Assembly: GCF_009938225.1 (NCBI RefSeq)
Contig: NZ_AP019657.1
Location: 1,302,001 to 1,366,000, forward strand
Source: Vibrio ponticus
Lineage (GTDB): Bacteria > Pseudomonadota > Gammaproteobacteria > Enterobacterales > Vibrionaceae
Direction: 5' to 3'
Length of the DNA stretch: 64,000 nt
Below, in pieces: positions 25,856-35,098 of this stretch. The notes under the pieces are model-generated. The model made no database searches. It was not told the DNA's origin and saw nothing but the letters and a program-made list of their open reading frames with translations. Positions within the stretch are counted from its first letter, which is position 1. The number at the start of each line of letters is the position of its first letter. A program made the position numbers and the translations under genes.

Positions 25856-27630
25856 AATCACGCCATTTAGTCCCTATTCTTGGTTTTGCAGCCTACTCTG
25901 GCACAGGTAAAACAACGCTTATTGAAGCGCTGTTACCAAAACTAACCAAAGCGGGTTTACGCATTGGTATGTTAAAACACGCGCATCATAATTTTGATGT
26001 GGATAAGCCAGGTAAAGATAGCTACCGCCTACGTAAAGCGGGCGCAAGTCAAATGCTGATCTCCTCGCGCAATCGCTATGCGTTGATGACTGAAACGCCA
26101 GAAGAAGAGTCTGAGTTTCATTACCTATTGACCCGTTTTGACCAACAAAAATTGGATGTTATTTTGGTTGAAGGCTGCAAAAACATCGCCTTCCCGAAAA
26201 TTGAACTACATCGCGAAGAAGTGGGCAAACCATGGTTATACCCAAATGATGACAATATTGTCGCGATCGCCGCAGATACTAAAGTAGACGATACCGAACT
26301 ACCACAGATCGACATTAACGATTTAGAGTCAATCAAGCAGTTCGTATTAGACTTTGTTGCACGTAAAGGTGAAATCGGTAACGAGATCACCGGTGCTGCC
26401 TGTTGTGACACCCTATCTCCTGCTTTCTTATCTGTTGCTCAAGGTCAGGAAAAGATCTTGTCGCTGGTTAACACAGTTGCAGAGACAGAAGCGTGTCCGA
26501 TGCAGCAAAGCTACTACCGCGTACTAGCAAATAACGTCGTTTCTCCGGTCAATGTACCGCAGTATACAAACTCTGCGATGGACGGCTTCGCTATTCGTGG
26601 TGACGATCTACAACGTGACCACTACCAAGTGGTTGCCGAAGTGCTGGCAGGTCATGCTTATGAGCAAGAACTACAACCAGGACAAACGGTAAAAATCATG
26701 ACAGGTGCACCGATTCCACAAGGTGCCGATACTGTGATTATGCGTGAGCAAGCCAGTCAAGAAGGTGACAACGTTACTTTTGCTGGTGCTAGCATTAAAG
26801 CTGGTCAAAACGTTCGTCAGGCAGGTGAAGATCTGTCGCTCGGCGCCGATGTCTTTACCCAAGGGACACGCATCGAGTCTGCTGAGATGGGGATGTTAGC
26901 ATCACTCGGTTTTGGTGACGCCACTGTTTATCGTAAACTGAAAGTTGCCCTATTCTCTACCGGTGATGAGGTACAAGCACCGGGCAGTGAACAAAAAGCG
27001 AATACCATTTACGATTCAAACCGCTTCACTATTATGGGTCTACTTGAGAAGCTTGGCTGTGAAATCATCGATTTCGGGATCTTAGAAGATAACGAGCAAG
27101 TGATGATTGATGCGATTGAAAAAGCCAGCCAACAAGCTGACGTCGTGATTACTTCTGGTGGCGTGTCGGTTGGTGATGCGGATTACATCAAACTTGCACT
27201 GGATAAGCTTGGTCAAATTGATTTTTGGCGCATTAACATGCGTCCGGGGCGCCCTTTAGCGTTTGGTCAAATCAACAACAAGCCATTCTTTGGTCTGCCT
27301 GGCAATCCTGTGGCGGTAATGGTTTCGTTCGTCAACTTTGTTGAGCCTGCACTGCGTAAGATGCAAGGTGAAGTGAACTGGCAACCATTGAAAGTCAATG
27401 CGATTGCGACCGAAGATTTGCGATCTAAACAAGGACGTACCGAGTTTAGTCGTGGCGTCTATCAATTAGATAGCGCTGGTCGCCTGACTGTGCGTACAAC
27501 CGGTAAACAAGGCTCTGGTATTTTGCGCTCAATGAGCGAGGCGAACTGTTTAATTGAAATTTCTCCTGCTGTAGATACAGTAAAAGTGGGAGAAAGCGTG
27601 ACAATTATCCCACTTCAAGGCAGAATCTAA
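25852..27630 (+). CDS. moeA: MobB-MoeA fusion: MGD adaptor plus molybdopterin molybdotransferase
   Basis: A two-part protein of 592 aa. Residues 1-170 are MobB, a GTP-binding partner of MobA: Walker [19 protein letters not shown], then [25 protein letters not shown] and [16 protein letters not shown]. Residues from about 180 are MoeA, which inserts the metal into molybdopterin: [51 protein letters not shown] and [14 protein letters not shown]. In E. coli these are separate proteins. The fusion puts metal insertion and nucleotide attachment in one chain beside MobA. Confidence 0.95.
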   Translation: MKSRHLVPILGFAAYSGTGKTTLIEALLPKLTKAGLRIGMLKHAHHNFDVDKPGKDSYRLRKAGASQMLISSRNRYALMTETPEEESEFHYLLTRFDQQKLDVILVEGCKNIAFPKIELHREEVGKPWLYPNDDNIVAIAADTKVDDTELPQIDINDLESIKQFVLDFVARKGEIGNEITGAACCDTLSPAFLSVAQGQEKILSLVNTVAETEACPMQQSYYRVLANNVVSPVNVPQYTNSAMDGFAIRGDDLQRDHYQVVAEVLAGHAYEQELQPGQTVKIMTGAPIPQGADTVIMREQASQEGDNVTFAGASIKAGQNVRQAGEDLSLGADVFTQGTRIESAEMGMLASLGFGDATVYRKLKVALFSTGDEVQAPGSEQKANTIYDSNRFTIMGLLEKLGCEIIDFGILEDNEQVMIDAIEKASQQADVVITSGGVSVGDADYIKLALDKLGQIDFWRINMRPGRPLAFGQINNKPFFGLPGNPVAVMVSFVNFVEPALRKMQGEVNWQPLKVNAIATEDLRSKQGRTEFSRGVYQLDSAGRLTVRTTGKQGSGILRSMSEANCLIEISPAVDTVKVGESVTIIPLQGRI

Positions 27631-27694
27631 CCCATTCGAGGCAAGCTTGTTAGCTGGCCTTTCATTTGATAGTAAAGCAAATAAGTAACCTATT

Positions 27695-27961
27695 ATGGCT
27701 CGTACAATTCTTTATACCTACAAAGACGTTGAGAAAGAACTGTTGTTCTCTTACCAGCAACATCGCAATATTCATGAAGCGGTAGCTGAAGCGGAAGGTA
27801 TCGACCTTACTGAATTTCTAAAAATGGAACTCCAGCTAGAAATGGTTTCTGACACTAAAGCGGTACGCAATTACCGTGATAACCATTTCAAAAAACTTGG
27901 CTTTGGTAAAATCACACTAAAACCTAAAGAAAATTTAGGTGTGGGCAAAAAGAACAAGTAA
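27695..27961 (+). CDS. DUF2960 family small protein
   Basis: An 88-aa basic cytoplasmic protein, MARTILYTYKDVEKELLFSYQQHRNIHEAVAEAEGIDLTEFLKME onward, ending KENLGVGKKNK. It resembles DUF2960, a family I know only from Vibrio relatives. The 64-bp gap after moeA and its own terminator leave open whether it is part of the tup-mob transcript. No function is known, and there is no signal peptide or membrane segment. Confidence 0.85.
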   Translation: MARTILYTYKDVEKELLFSYQQHRNIHEAVAEAEGIDLTEFLKMELQLEMVSDTKAVRNYRDNHFKKLGFGKITLKPKENLGVGKKNK

Positions 27962-28002
27962 ATCGCTGGTTACGATAAGCAGTCGCGCGAACCGTTACCT
28001 AC

Positions 28003-28036
28003 ACAAAGGGCTTCCAGATGGAAGCCCTTTGTTTTT
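28003..28036 (+). terminator. Terminator after the DUF2960 gene
   Basis: 13-bp perfect stem ACAAAGGGCTTCC/GGAAGCCCTTTGT with a 4-nt loop, then TTTTT. Confidence 0.93.
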
Positions 28037-28052
28037 AATTCAAACTTAGCCG

Positions 28053-28219
28053 TTATACCAATCAGGATAAGTAAGTGGTCAGAAAATTGCGCAAGGAAAA
28101 TCGCTTAGAACTAGGCGCAGATTGCTGCTAACTAGTTATTCTAATTACAAAATCTGCAACAACGTTATCAGCGATTTTAATCAGCAAGAATGATCAAAGA
28201 CTTATGCTGATTGGTATTA
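28053..28219. repeat. MITE-like repeat with terminal inverted repeats
   Basis: A 167-bp non-coding element. The ends are TTATACCAATCAG (28053-28065) and CTGATTGGTATTA (28207-28219), inverted with 12 of 13 matches. The interior has further complementary segments, such as AAAATCGCT near 28098 against AGCGATTTT near 28172. It resembles a family of short intergenic repeats I recall from Vibrio and Shewanella genomes. Its right end supplies the stop codon of nagK. No transposase gene is present. Confidence 0.7.
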
Positions 28220-29125
28220 TTTAATATTCAAGAACGCTGCGCCGCGAACACCGCCTGAATCACCATGTTTGGCTTTTACGATCTTCGGACATTTCGCAAC
28301 AGAAAGCAGATGCTTTGGAATACGTTTTGGCATTTCTTCGTAGATCAGATCATAGTTAGATAGACCACCACCTAGTACAACGACGTGTGGGTCATTAGCG
28401 GTAAAGAGGTTAGCAAAACAAATCGCCAGCAATTCCATAAAGCGTTCAACATGCTCTACCGCTTTAGGTTCACCCTCTGCTTGCGCTTTGATGATATCAA
28501 TCGCTTTCTTTTCTTCACCATAGTAGTGAGCATACAAAAGCTCAAAACCACGACCAGATAGGTAGTTATCGATACATCCTTTCTTGTCGCAACCACAGCT
28601 CAACAGCGGCGCATTGTCACCTAGATGGAACCACGCATCGATAGGTAGACGCATATGCCCCATTTCACCTGCAACGTTATTACGACCAGAGAATGGTTTT
28701 CCTTCGTAAATTAGACCGCCACCAAAACCAGTGCCAAGGATCAAGCCCATTACCGATGGTGAGTCTTTCAATTCATCATCCCAAGCTTCAGATAACGCAA
28801 AACAGTTAGCGTCGTTATCAATACGCACCGAACGACCAATTTTTGCTTCTAAATCTTTACGTAGAGGCATGCCCTTCGCAGCAGGGATATTTACGGTTAA
28901 GATCGTACCATCATCCGCATCTTCCATACCTGGAAGACCAAGACCAATTTTGCCTTCACATTGAAACTCTTGGTCATACTTGCTTACCAAGCCTGCAATC
29001 ACCTCAAGTAGCTCTTGATAGTCACTCGTCGGCGTTGGAACTCGCTCGGTAGCAACACGCTCTAATTTTTCATTGAAAGCACCAAACTCAATCTTAGTGC
29101 CGCCAACATCAAAGCCATAGTACAT
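28217..29125 (-). CDS. nagK: N-acetylglucosamine kinase NagK (ROK family)
   Basis: Cytoplasmic kinase making GlcNAc-6-phosphate from GlcNAc during chitin or peptidoglycan recycling. The start at 29125 ([15 protein letters not shown]) has the ATP-binding DxGGTK motif and a GGGAGAG ribosome site; it gives 302 aa, near E. coli NagK. Family blocks are [37 protein letters not shown], the ExGHMRLP catalytic region, and a zinc site [17 protein letters not shown]. The stop codon TAA lies inside the terminal repeat of the adjacent MITE-like element. Confidence 0.94.
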   Translation of the reverse strand: MYYGFDVGGTKIEFGAFNEKLERVATERVPTPTSDYQELLEVIAGLVSKYDQEFQCEGKIGLGLPGMEDADDGTILTVNIPAAKGMPLRKDLEAKIGRSVRIDNDANCFALSEAWDDELKDSPSVMGLILGTGFGGGLIYEGKPFSGRNNVAGEMGHMRLPIDAWFHLGDNAPLLSCGCDKKGCIDNYLSGRGFELLYAHYYGEEKKAIDIIKAQAEGEPKAVEHVERFMELLAICFANLFTANDPHVVVLGGGLSNYDLIYEEMPKRIPKHLLSVAKCPKIVKAKHGDSGGVRGAAFLNIK

Positions 29126-29374
29126 CTTATTCTCTCCCAGAATGTAATTCATAAATTCCAAATCAATCTAGCGTTATTATCCACAACACCCTAAGTGCGT
29201 TCCGTGACCTATGCAGGCAAATGAAGCCAAGATGTTGAAAAACGGGTAATTTATACAACTAACCAGCATAAATAATGACCAGCAGAATGCTTACTATCGC
29301 CCGTTTGAATCAATCATGAATCGCTAATTTACTCATTGAAGCGAGTTTATCCGACAATATCAACGACTAGATTA

Positions 29375-30097
29375 TCAATCTTCGAGCTGATAGCGCTTTA
29401 ATTCTGGACGAGTTTGATCTGGCTTCATTTGAGTTTTACTTAACATGTACGCTTCTCGAAAAACGCGAAACCAACTGTCTAGCTTTGTTGATGCGCGAGT
29501 GTCACCTAATTGCTCAAGCACTAAAATAGCCACTTCGGCGGTGGCTAAGTGCTGCTCGTTATCCGATTTGCGCATCATATACTGAGATATTGCCTGTGGT
29601 TCAATCGAGACCACTGGTAGATGGTTCAGGTAGGGTGACTTACGGAAAATTCGCCTCGCCTCTCGCCAGCTACCATCAAGCAGTATGATCAGTGGTTTCT
29701 TGTCGCCACAAAACGTAGGCAGCGCACTTTGCACAACGCGAGTTTGATCCTCAACGTAATCCGCAGGAAACACCAACAGTGGCTGATAGGCTGGGTTGTC
29801 TAATAGTGACAACATTTGCGGATCAGGTTCGGTACGATTCCATTGAAACGCATAGCCCTCCTTTAACGTATCAAGAATGAGGCGACCAGTATTACTTGGT
29901 TTAAACACTTCGTTGTCGGAAACGATCAGCATCACAGCGACATCGCTATCGATATTCGGTTGAAAGTCACAAATACAGTTTTTGCTTGCAACTTGGCAGT
30001 AAATACAACGGTCTACTTTACTGCCGCGCGCATTAAACGCCTTGGTCGAAAGTGCCTGACGTTGTTGATATAAGTGATGAAAAGCGTGGATTCTCAT
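29375..30097 (-). CDS. tapT: tRNA-uridine aminocarboxypropyltransferase TapT (YfiP)
   Basis: DTW-domain enzyme (240 aa) that adds the acp3 group to U47 of tRNAs using S-adenosylmethionine. An N-terminal zinc-type cluster (CIYCQVASKNCIC) precedes the block FKPSNTGRLILDTLKEGYAFQWNRTEPDPQMLSLLDNPAYQPLLVFPA, and the DTW-like motif reads LLDGSWREARRIFRKSPYL. The order and spacing match E. coli YfiP. It is monocistronic, divergent from the hydroxylase-like gene at 30182. Confidence 0.92.
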   Translation of the reverse strand: MRIHAFHHLYQQRQALSTKAFNARGSKVDRCIYCQVASKNCICDFQPNIDSDVAVMLIVSDNEVFKPSNTGRLILDTLKEGYAFQWNRTEPDPQMLSLLDNPAYQPLLVFPADYVEDQTRVVQSALPTFCGDKKPLIILLDGSWREARRIFRKSPYLNHLPVVSIEPQAISQYMMRKSDNEQHLATAEVAILVLEQLGDTRASTKLDSWFRVFREAYMLSKTQMKPDQTRPELKRYQLED

Positions 30098-30181
30098 GCC
30101 GATTCAATGATAATAGTGTCGAAGGCGACTGATTCTACTCACCTAAGCCTAGGTTGCAAGGTCAAACAGTAAGGAGACTGA

Positions 30182-30970
30182 ATGCAAAACCCAGATATGA
30201 TCCGCTTGAGCTTTTTTATCTCGGTGCTCGTTCTATGTGCCATCTGGGAATGGGTTACGCCACGTAAAACGCTGACACAAAGCAAAACGACACGCTGGTT
30301 AAACAACCTCGGTCTCGTTGGCTTTAACTCTGTGTGCTTGGCGCTATTAATGCCCTATCTCGCCATTGAGTCTGCAATATGGGCTACGGAACAACAAATC
30401 GGACTGTTTAACTCAATAGCGCTGCCGAGCCTCGTCGAAATCATTATTGCCGTGCTAATACTTGATATGGCTATTTACGCCCAGCATCTAGTGTTTCACC
30501 GCATTCCTTGGCTATGGCGGCTGCACCGCATGCATCATGCCGACCAAGATATTGATGTCACTACCGGCGCGCGCTTTCACCCAATCGAAATCTTACTCTC
30601 GATGTGGATTAAGATTGCTATTGTGGTGAGTTTCGGTATTTCACCCGTCGCAGTATTAATTTTTGAAATCATCCTCAATGCCAGCGCAATGTTCAATCAT
30701 AGCAACGCCAAGCTGTCGCTTAAACTGGATGCCATCCTACGTAAGCTAATCGTCACGCCTGACATGCACCGCGTGCATCACTCTGTTATCACCAAAGAAA
30801 CCCACTCTAACTTTGGCTTTTTCCTCTCTATTTGGGACCGCATTTTTAGTACCTACCGCGCCCAACCAACACTCGGGCATGACAAAGTACAAATCGGTAT
30901 TCCACTGTTTAGAACGTCAAGAGAACAATGGCTTGATAAAATGTTGAGTCAACCGTTTAGAAAGGAGTAG
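30182..30970 (+). CDS. Sterol desaturase / fatty acid hydroxylase family membrane protein
   Basis: A 262-aa integral membrane di-iron oxygenase-like protein. Four hydrophobic segments flank clustered histidines in the family pattern: HLVFHRIPWLWRLHRMHHADQDIDVTTGARFHPIE, then NHSNAKL and HRVHHSVITKETHSNFGF. All iron-ligand groups appear intact. The AAGGAG ribosome site is 5 bases before the ATG. The substrate is unknown; related proteins hydroxylate or desaturate lipids. Confidence 0.9.
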   Translation: MQNPDMIRLSFFISVLVLCAIWEWVTPRKTLTQSKTTRWLNNLGLVGFNSVCLALLMPYLAIESAIWATEQQIGLFNSIALPSLVEIIIAVLILDMAIYAQHLVFHRIPWLWRLHRMHHADQDIDVTTGARFHPIEILLSMWIKIAIVVSFGISPVAVLIFEIILNASAMFNHSNAKLSLKLDAILRKLIVTPDMHRVHHSVITKETHSNFGFFLSIWDRIFSTYRAQPTLGHDKVQIGIPLFRTSREQWLDKMLSQPFRKE

Positions 30971-31018
30971 CCTCGCCGTCAATCGGCACTCGTCTCTAAA
31001 TAAATCATTCCGGATGAC

Positions 31019-31049
31019 AAAATAATTAGGCGCGATAAACGCGCCTAAT
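31019..31049 (-). terminator. Terminator of the CoA-transferase/SDR unit
   Basis: A perfect 10-bp inverted repeat ATTAGGCGCG/CGCGCCTAAT with a 5-nt loop, followed on the minus strand by TATTTTG. It lies 19 bp after the SDR stop codon. Confidence 0.7.
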
Positions 31050-31067
31050 CCTAACTATCGAGTTTGA

Positions 31068-31802
31068 TTACAACACTAAACCACCGTCGATTTTAAGCAC
31101 TTGCCCGGTAATAAAGCTTGATTTATCACTGGCTAAAAATTCCACCCCATTTGCAATGTCGTCTGGTGTCCCCATTCGACCAAGTGGCGTTTTCCCTTTC
31201 ATCATATCCAGCACTTTTTCGGGTAGGTCTGCGGTCATGGGGGTTTCAACAAAACCTGGCGCGACGCAGTTTGCCCGGACCTGTGCACCTTTTCGAGCAA
31301 ACTCTTTCGCCCACGTTTTGGTCATAGCGATAACGCCACCCTTAGTCGCGGCATAGTTGGTTTGCCCAATGTTGCCGTCCGTGCCGACCACAGAAGACAT
31401 CGTCACGATGGATCCATAGTTGTTTTCTATCATCAGCGGCGCTATTGCTTGCGTTACGTTAAACACCCCTTTCAGATTGACATCAATCACCATGTCCCAC
31501 TCTTGCTCGGTCATTTTGCCGATCAACGCATCACGGGTAATTCCGGCATTATTGACTAATACATCCACTCGCCCATAATCACTTTGAATTTGACTGATCA
31601 AATTCGCCACTGCTGCGCGATCGCAGATATTGACCACTATGGGTTTGACATTGTCTGTCCCCATAAATGCCTTAGATAGCACTTCCTCATTCATATCTAA
31701 GGCGTACACCATAGTTGCACCATTTTGGGCAAATCTTTCTACAACTGTACGACCAATTCCTTGAGCTGCGCCTGTCACTACGCAGATTTTGTTGCTAAAC
31801 AT
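31068..31802 (-). CDS. SDR-family 3-oxoacyl/acetoacetyl-CoA reductase-type protein
   Basis: A 244-aa short-chain dehydrogenase. The Rossmann motif is VVTGAAQGIGR, NNAG is present, and the catalytic Ser-Tyr-Lys lies in SSVVGTDGNIGQTNYAATKGG. The sequence ITRDALIGKMTEQEWDMVIDVNLKGVFNVTQA resembles FabG and PhaB reductases. AGGAAA precedes the ATG. It lies 45 bp after the CoA-transferase, so the pair probably activates an acid to its CoA ester and oxidises or reduces a 3-hydroxy/3-oxo group. It is probably not the housekeeping FabG, since no fatty-acid synthesis genes are nearby. Confidence 0.87.
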   Translation of the reverse strand: MFSNKICVVTGAAQGIGRTVVERFAQNGATMVYALDMNEEVLSKAFMGTDNVKPIVVNICDRAAVANLISQIQSDYGRVDVLVNNAGITRDALIGKMTEQEWDMVIDVNLKGVFNVTQAIAPLMIENNYGSIVTMSSVVGTDGNIGQTNYAATKGGVIAMTKTWAKEFARKGAQVRANCVAPGFVETPMTADLPEKVLDMMKGKTPLGRMGTPDDIANGVEFLASDKSSFITGQVLKIDGGLVL

Positions 31803-31847
31803 ATCTGTTTCCTTGTTGGGCTATGCAAAATTAAGTCATCACAACGC

Positions 31848-33422
31848 TTACGTCTCGTTGTTTATCAGTGTTAAATCAAATTGATTAGTAAATAGTTTTT
31901 CTTCCATCAGCTTTAGTGATGGGCTAATTATAGGAACAAATTCCATCTGACTAATTACGTCTCGCTCTAGATCAACGCCAGGCGCGATTTCTATCAGTTC
32001 CAATCCATAAGGTTGAAGCTTAAAGACTGCCCGCTCGGTGATATACATCACTGGTTGATGCTGTTTATTCGCTTGTATTGAGCTGAACGTAATTTGTTCT
32101 ACTTGTTCAATAAATTTCTGTTGCTGACCTTCACTTGCTATCTCGAGTGCACCGTCAACACCTCGCACACGTAATCCTTGTGCGGTAAATGTTCCGCAAA
32201 AATAGACCCGTTTAGCGTTTTGAGTAATGTTGATAAATCCACCGCATCCTGCGATTTTGCTACCAAACCGTGAGACATTAATATCGCCTTGGCTATCACA
32301 CTGGGCGAGTCCTAGAAATGCTTGGTCAACGCCACCACCATCGTAAAAGTCGAACATCTGATCCTGACTAATAATAGCTTGTGGTAGACGAGATGCACCG
32401 AAATCTAAGCCACTTTGTGGTTCACCGCCAACGGCACCTGGTTCAACCGTTAAAGTAAACTGTTCTAGAACAGCAGCTTGGCGAGCGACCTGAGCGATAT
32501 ATTCTGGCGCACCAATGCCTAAATTTAAAATTGAACCAGGAATAAGCTCCATCGCCGCTCGACGCGCAATGATGGTTTTAGCATCTGGTGTTTTGGATAC
32601 ATCAATATTAGTGACATTGTCACTTAAGTTTCTTCCACGTCCAACAAACTCAGGGTTCATCATAGTAGCGAATGTTTGCATGTGTTGCTGTGGATTAGCG
32701 CATATCACGACGGCATCAACAAATATGCCGGGAATCTTAACCGCGTGTGGATCTAAACTGCCGTTCTCCACCACTTGCTTTACTTGCACAATGACGCGAC
32801 CGCCACTATTTCTTGCCGCTTGCGCCGCCGCTAAACTTTCAGCGATTAGGCACTCGTCTTCCATGGTGATGTTGCCGTTCTGATCGGCTGTTGTTCCGCG
32901 TAAAATCGCTACATCTACGGGGATTTTCTGATAAAAAAGATACTCCTCTCCCGCTAAATCAACCACTTCTACCATCTCTTTTGTGGTCAACGCGTTTATT
33001 TTCCCACCTTCAATACGGGGGTCGACAAATGTGCCCAAACCAACTTTACTGATTGTGCCAGGTTTACCTGCCGCGGTATCACGCAACAAGTGAGAAATTA
33101 TGCCCTGAGGTAGATTGTAAGCTTCAATGAGATTATCAACCGCTAGCTGTTGTAGCTTTGGCACCAGTCCCCAGTGACCACCAATTGCTCGCTTCACTAA
33201 TCCTTGCTGAGCTAAGTGATTAATTGCCCGTGATTTGCCATCGCCTTGACCAGCGGCGAATACCAAAGTCAGGTCTTTGGGTGATTGCGTTTGCGCGTAT
33301 CGCTCACCAATCGCACTTTCAATGGCTTCGGGAACAACCGCACCAATAAAACCACCTAACAAAACAGAGTCACCATCTTCTATCCATTTTGCCGCCTCTG
33401 TTGGTGTTAACTGAACCACCAC
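31848..33422 (-). CDS. Acyl-CoA:acetate/3-ketoacid CoA-transferase (family I, fused alpha-beta)
   Basis: A 524-aa single-chain CoA-transferase like E. coli YdiF and propionate CoA-transferase. The N-terminal half has GGFIGAVVPEAIE and FAAGQGDGKSRAINHLAQQGLVKRAIGGHWGLVPKL. The C-terminal half has the catalytic glutamate in LTVEPGAVGGEPQSGLDFG and the glycine-rich loop NLGIGAPEYIA. The substrate is a short-chain carboxylic acid. Downstream is the SDR gene; upstream on the same strand are the regulators, and the divergent TRAP transporter could import the acid. Confidence 0.92.
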   Translation of the reverse strand: MVVQLTPTEAAKWIEDGDSVLLGGFIGAVVPEAIESAIGERYAQTQSPKDLTLVFAAGQGDGKSRAINHLAQQGLVKRAIGGHWGLVPKLQQLAVDNLIEAYNLPQGIISHLLRDTAAGKPGTISKVGLGTFVDPRIEGGKINALTTKEMVEVVDLAGEEYLFYQKIPVDVAILRGTTADQNGNITMEDECLIAESLAAAQAARNSGGRVIVQVKQVVENGSLDPHAVKIPGIFVDAVVICANPQQHMQTFATMMNPEFVGRGRNLSDNVTNIDVSKTPDAKTIIARRAAMELIPGSILNLGIGAPEYIAQVARQAAVLEQFTLTVEPGAVGGEPQSGLDFGASRLPQAIISQDQMFDFYDGGGVDQAFLGLAQCDSQGDINVSRFGSKIAGCGGFINITQNAKRVYFCGTFTAQGLRVRGVDGALEIASEGQQQKFIEQVEQITFSSIQANKQHQPVMYITERAVFKLQPYGLELIEIAPGVDLERDVISQMEFVPIISPSLKLMEEKLFTNQFDLTLINNET

Positions 33423-33536
33423 AATTCACCTTCCTTAGTTATCGTTAGTGTTTGTTCTTTGCGTTAGAAATAGCTTAGGCGTTGAAATAGTGATTGTTAA
33501 TTACGCATATAGAGATTGTGTATTTCAAATATGAAA

Positions 33537-34469
33537 TTATTGCGTCATTTCTGCCACACGTTGAAAAAGAAACTGTTTAAATCGACCACATCTCTCAGGC
33601 ATCGGTGCTTGCGGTCGGTAGTAAAGGTCAATGTCAAAGGTCGCACATTGGTATTCTGGTAACAGGTGAACGAGATCACCGCGACTTAGTAATTGATGGA
33701 CCAATGAATGTGGCAGGTAGGCAATACCCGCATCTTCTAGCGCGAGATCCAGCAACATTTCACTGTTATCACATTCTAACGTGTCTTTAATCGTGACAAT
33801 TTCATGCTTATTGTCTTTATCAAAGCTCCAACGATTGCCACCCAATAGTGTTTTTGCGTAGAGACAGCGGTGATGATTGAGATCTTCTGGCGAGGCTGGC
33901 GTGCCTTGCATTTGCAAATAGGCAGGAGAAGCGCATAAGTAGAGTGGTTCCTGCAACAAACAGCGCCGAACCAATAGCGAATCTGGCGTAGGTCTTTGGT
34001 CAAAACCACCACTGGCACGTAACGCAAAATCAATAGTGAGTGGGTCAAAATCTCCCGCTTCTATGAATATGCGAAATTTCACATTCGGGTACATCTGCAT
34101 GTATTCCGCGACTATCTTGGTGAGATACTGTCGAGCAAATAATGGTGTCGATGAGATACGAATTTCACCGAATTGGTTCTGCGCTAAGTTTTGTACTTCC
34201 TCACAAACGCTATTGATGTCGACTAATAACGGTGAGAAACGCTCAAACAACAGTTGCCCAGCTTGTGTTGCCACCAGCTGACGGGTACTACGCTTTATCA
34301 ACTCCACCGACATTACATCTTCCAGCTCTTTCACCCAGCGACTGCCTGCCGCGGGCGAAATCCCCTGTTGAATTGATGCTTCACGAAAAGAACCGGTTTG
34401 GATCACCGCACAAAAGAAGACAATTTTATCAACAATCGGTTGGCGGCTAGAAAGCAAACTATTGGTCAT
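33537..34469 (-). CDS. LysR-family transcriptional regulator
   Basis: A 310-aa regulator. The N-terminal winged helix-turn-helix is IVFFCAVIQTGSFREASIQQGISPAAGSRWVKELEDVMSVELIKRSTRQL. The C-terminal effector domain contains QFGEIRISSTPLFARQYL. It begins at the last base of the response regulator gene, so it is translated with the two-component genes. It probably controls the downstream CoA-transferase/SDR unit; the effector is unknown. Confidence 0.91.
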   Translation of the reverse strand: MTNSLLSSRQPIVDKIVFFCAVIQTGSFREASIQQGISPAAGSRWVKELEDVMSVELIKRSTRQLVATQAGQLLFERFSPLLVDINSVCEEVQNLAQNQFGEIRISSTPLFARQYLTKIVAEYMQMYPNVKFRIFIEAGDFDPLTIDFALRASGGFDQRPTPDSLLVRRCLLQEPLYLCASPAYLQMQGTPASPEDLNHHRCLYAKTLLGGNRWSFDKDNKHEIVTIKDTLECDNSEMLLDLALEDAGIAYLPHSLVHQLLSRGDLVHLLPEYQCATFDIDLYYRPQAPMPERCGRFKQFLFQRVAEMTQ

Positions 34470-35098
34470 TAGCTCACCAAACCTTTTTGCAATGCTAATT
34501 TGACTAAACCTGCTGTCGATGTCGCGCCCAGTTTTTTCTTAATTCTTAAACGATGTGTTTCCACTGTGCGGACACTGATGTGCAGGGTATCAGCGATATC
34601 TTTATTACATGCGCCGTTAACGATCGCTTTTAGTACGTCTGACTCTCGCTTTGATAGCGTGTCGTCTTCTGGCTCAGGTTGCTCAGTCAATTGTTCCAGT
34701 AGTCGGTCCGATGCTTGTGGACAGAGGTAAGAGCGCCCTTCAGCCACTTGATTAATTGCCATGACTAACTCTTCTGAGCCAACGTCTTTAAGTACATAAC
34801 CTTTCGCGCCGGCTTTTACAGAGCGTACGACATAATCACGAGTATCATGCATCGACAGCATGATCACTGCGGTCTTAGAGCGGCTTTTCTCTAGCTTTTC
34901 CAATACCTCAATACCGTTTAGATTGGGCATATTGATATCGAGCAGCAATACATCCGGCTTGTGAGTTAACGTACTTTCTAAAGCATCACTCCCCGTGCCG
35001 ACACAATCGACAATATCGAGATTGTCTTCCATTTCCAGGCGCGACTTTAAACCGTCCTGCATCAGACGGTGATCATCGGCTAAAACCAATCTAATCAT
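34469..35098 (-). CDS. NarL/FixJ-type response regulator
   Basis: A 209-aa regulator. The receiver domain has acidic residues Asp8-Asp9, phosphoacceptor Asp54 (LLLDINMPN) and the Lys in GYVLKDVG. A LuxR-type HTH ends the protein (LSKRESDVLKAIVNGACNKDIADTLHISVRTVETHRLRIKKKLG). It overlaps the sensor kinase stop by 4 bp and the LysR start by 1 bp, so kinase, regulator and LysR form one operon. The probable targets are the divergent TRAP genes. Confidence 0.93.
   Translation of the reverse strand: MIRLVLADDHRLMQDGLKSRLEMEDNLDIVDCVGTGSDALESTLTHKPDVLLLDINMPNLNGIEVLEKLEKSRSKTAVIMLSMHDTRDYVVRSVKAGAKGYVLKDVGSEELVMAINQVAEGRSYLCPQASDRLLEQLTEQPEPEDDTLSKRESDVLKAIVNGACNKDIADTLHISVRTVETHRLRIKKKLGATSTAGLVKLALQKGLVS

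Noticed and set aside
31068..31802. The SDR gene as the essential fatty-acid FabG
   Set aside because: No fatty-acid synthesis genes are adjacent; it is linked to a CoA-transferase, which points to acid catabolism.
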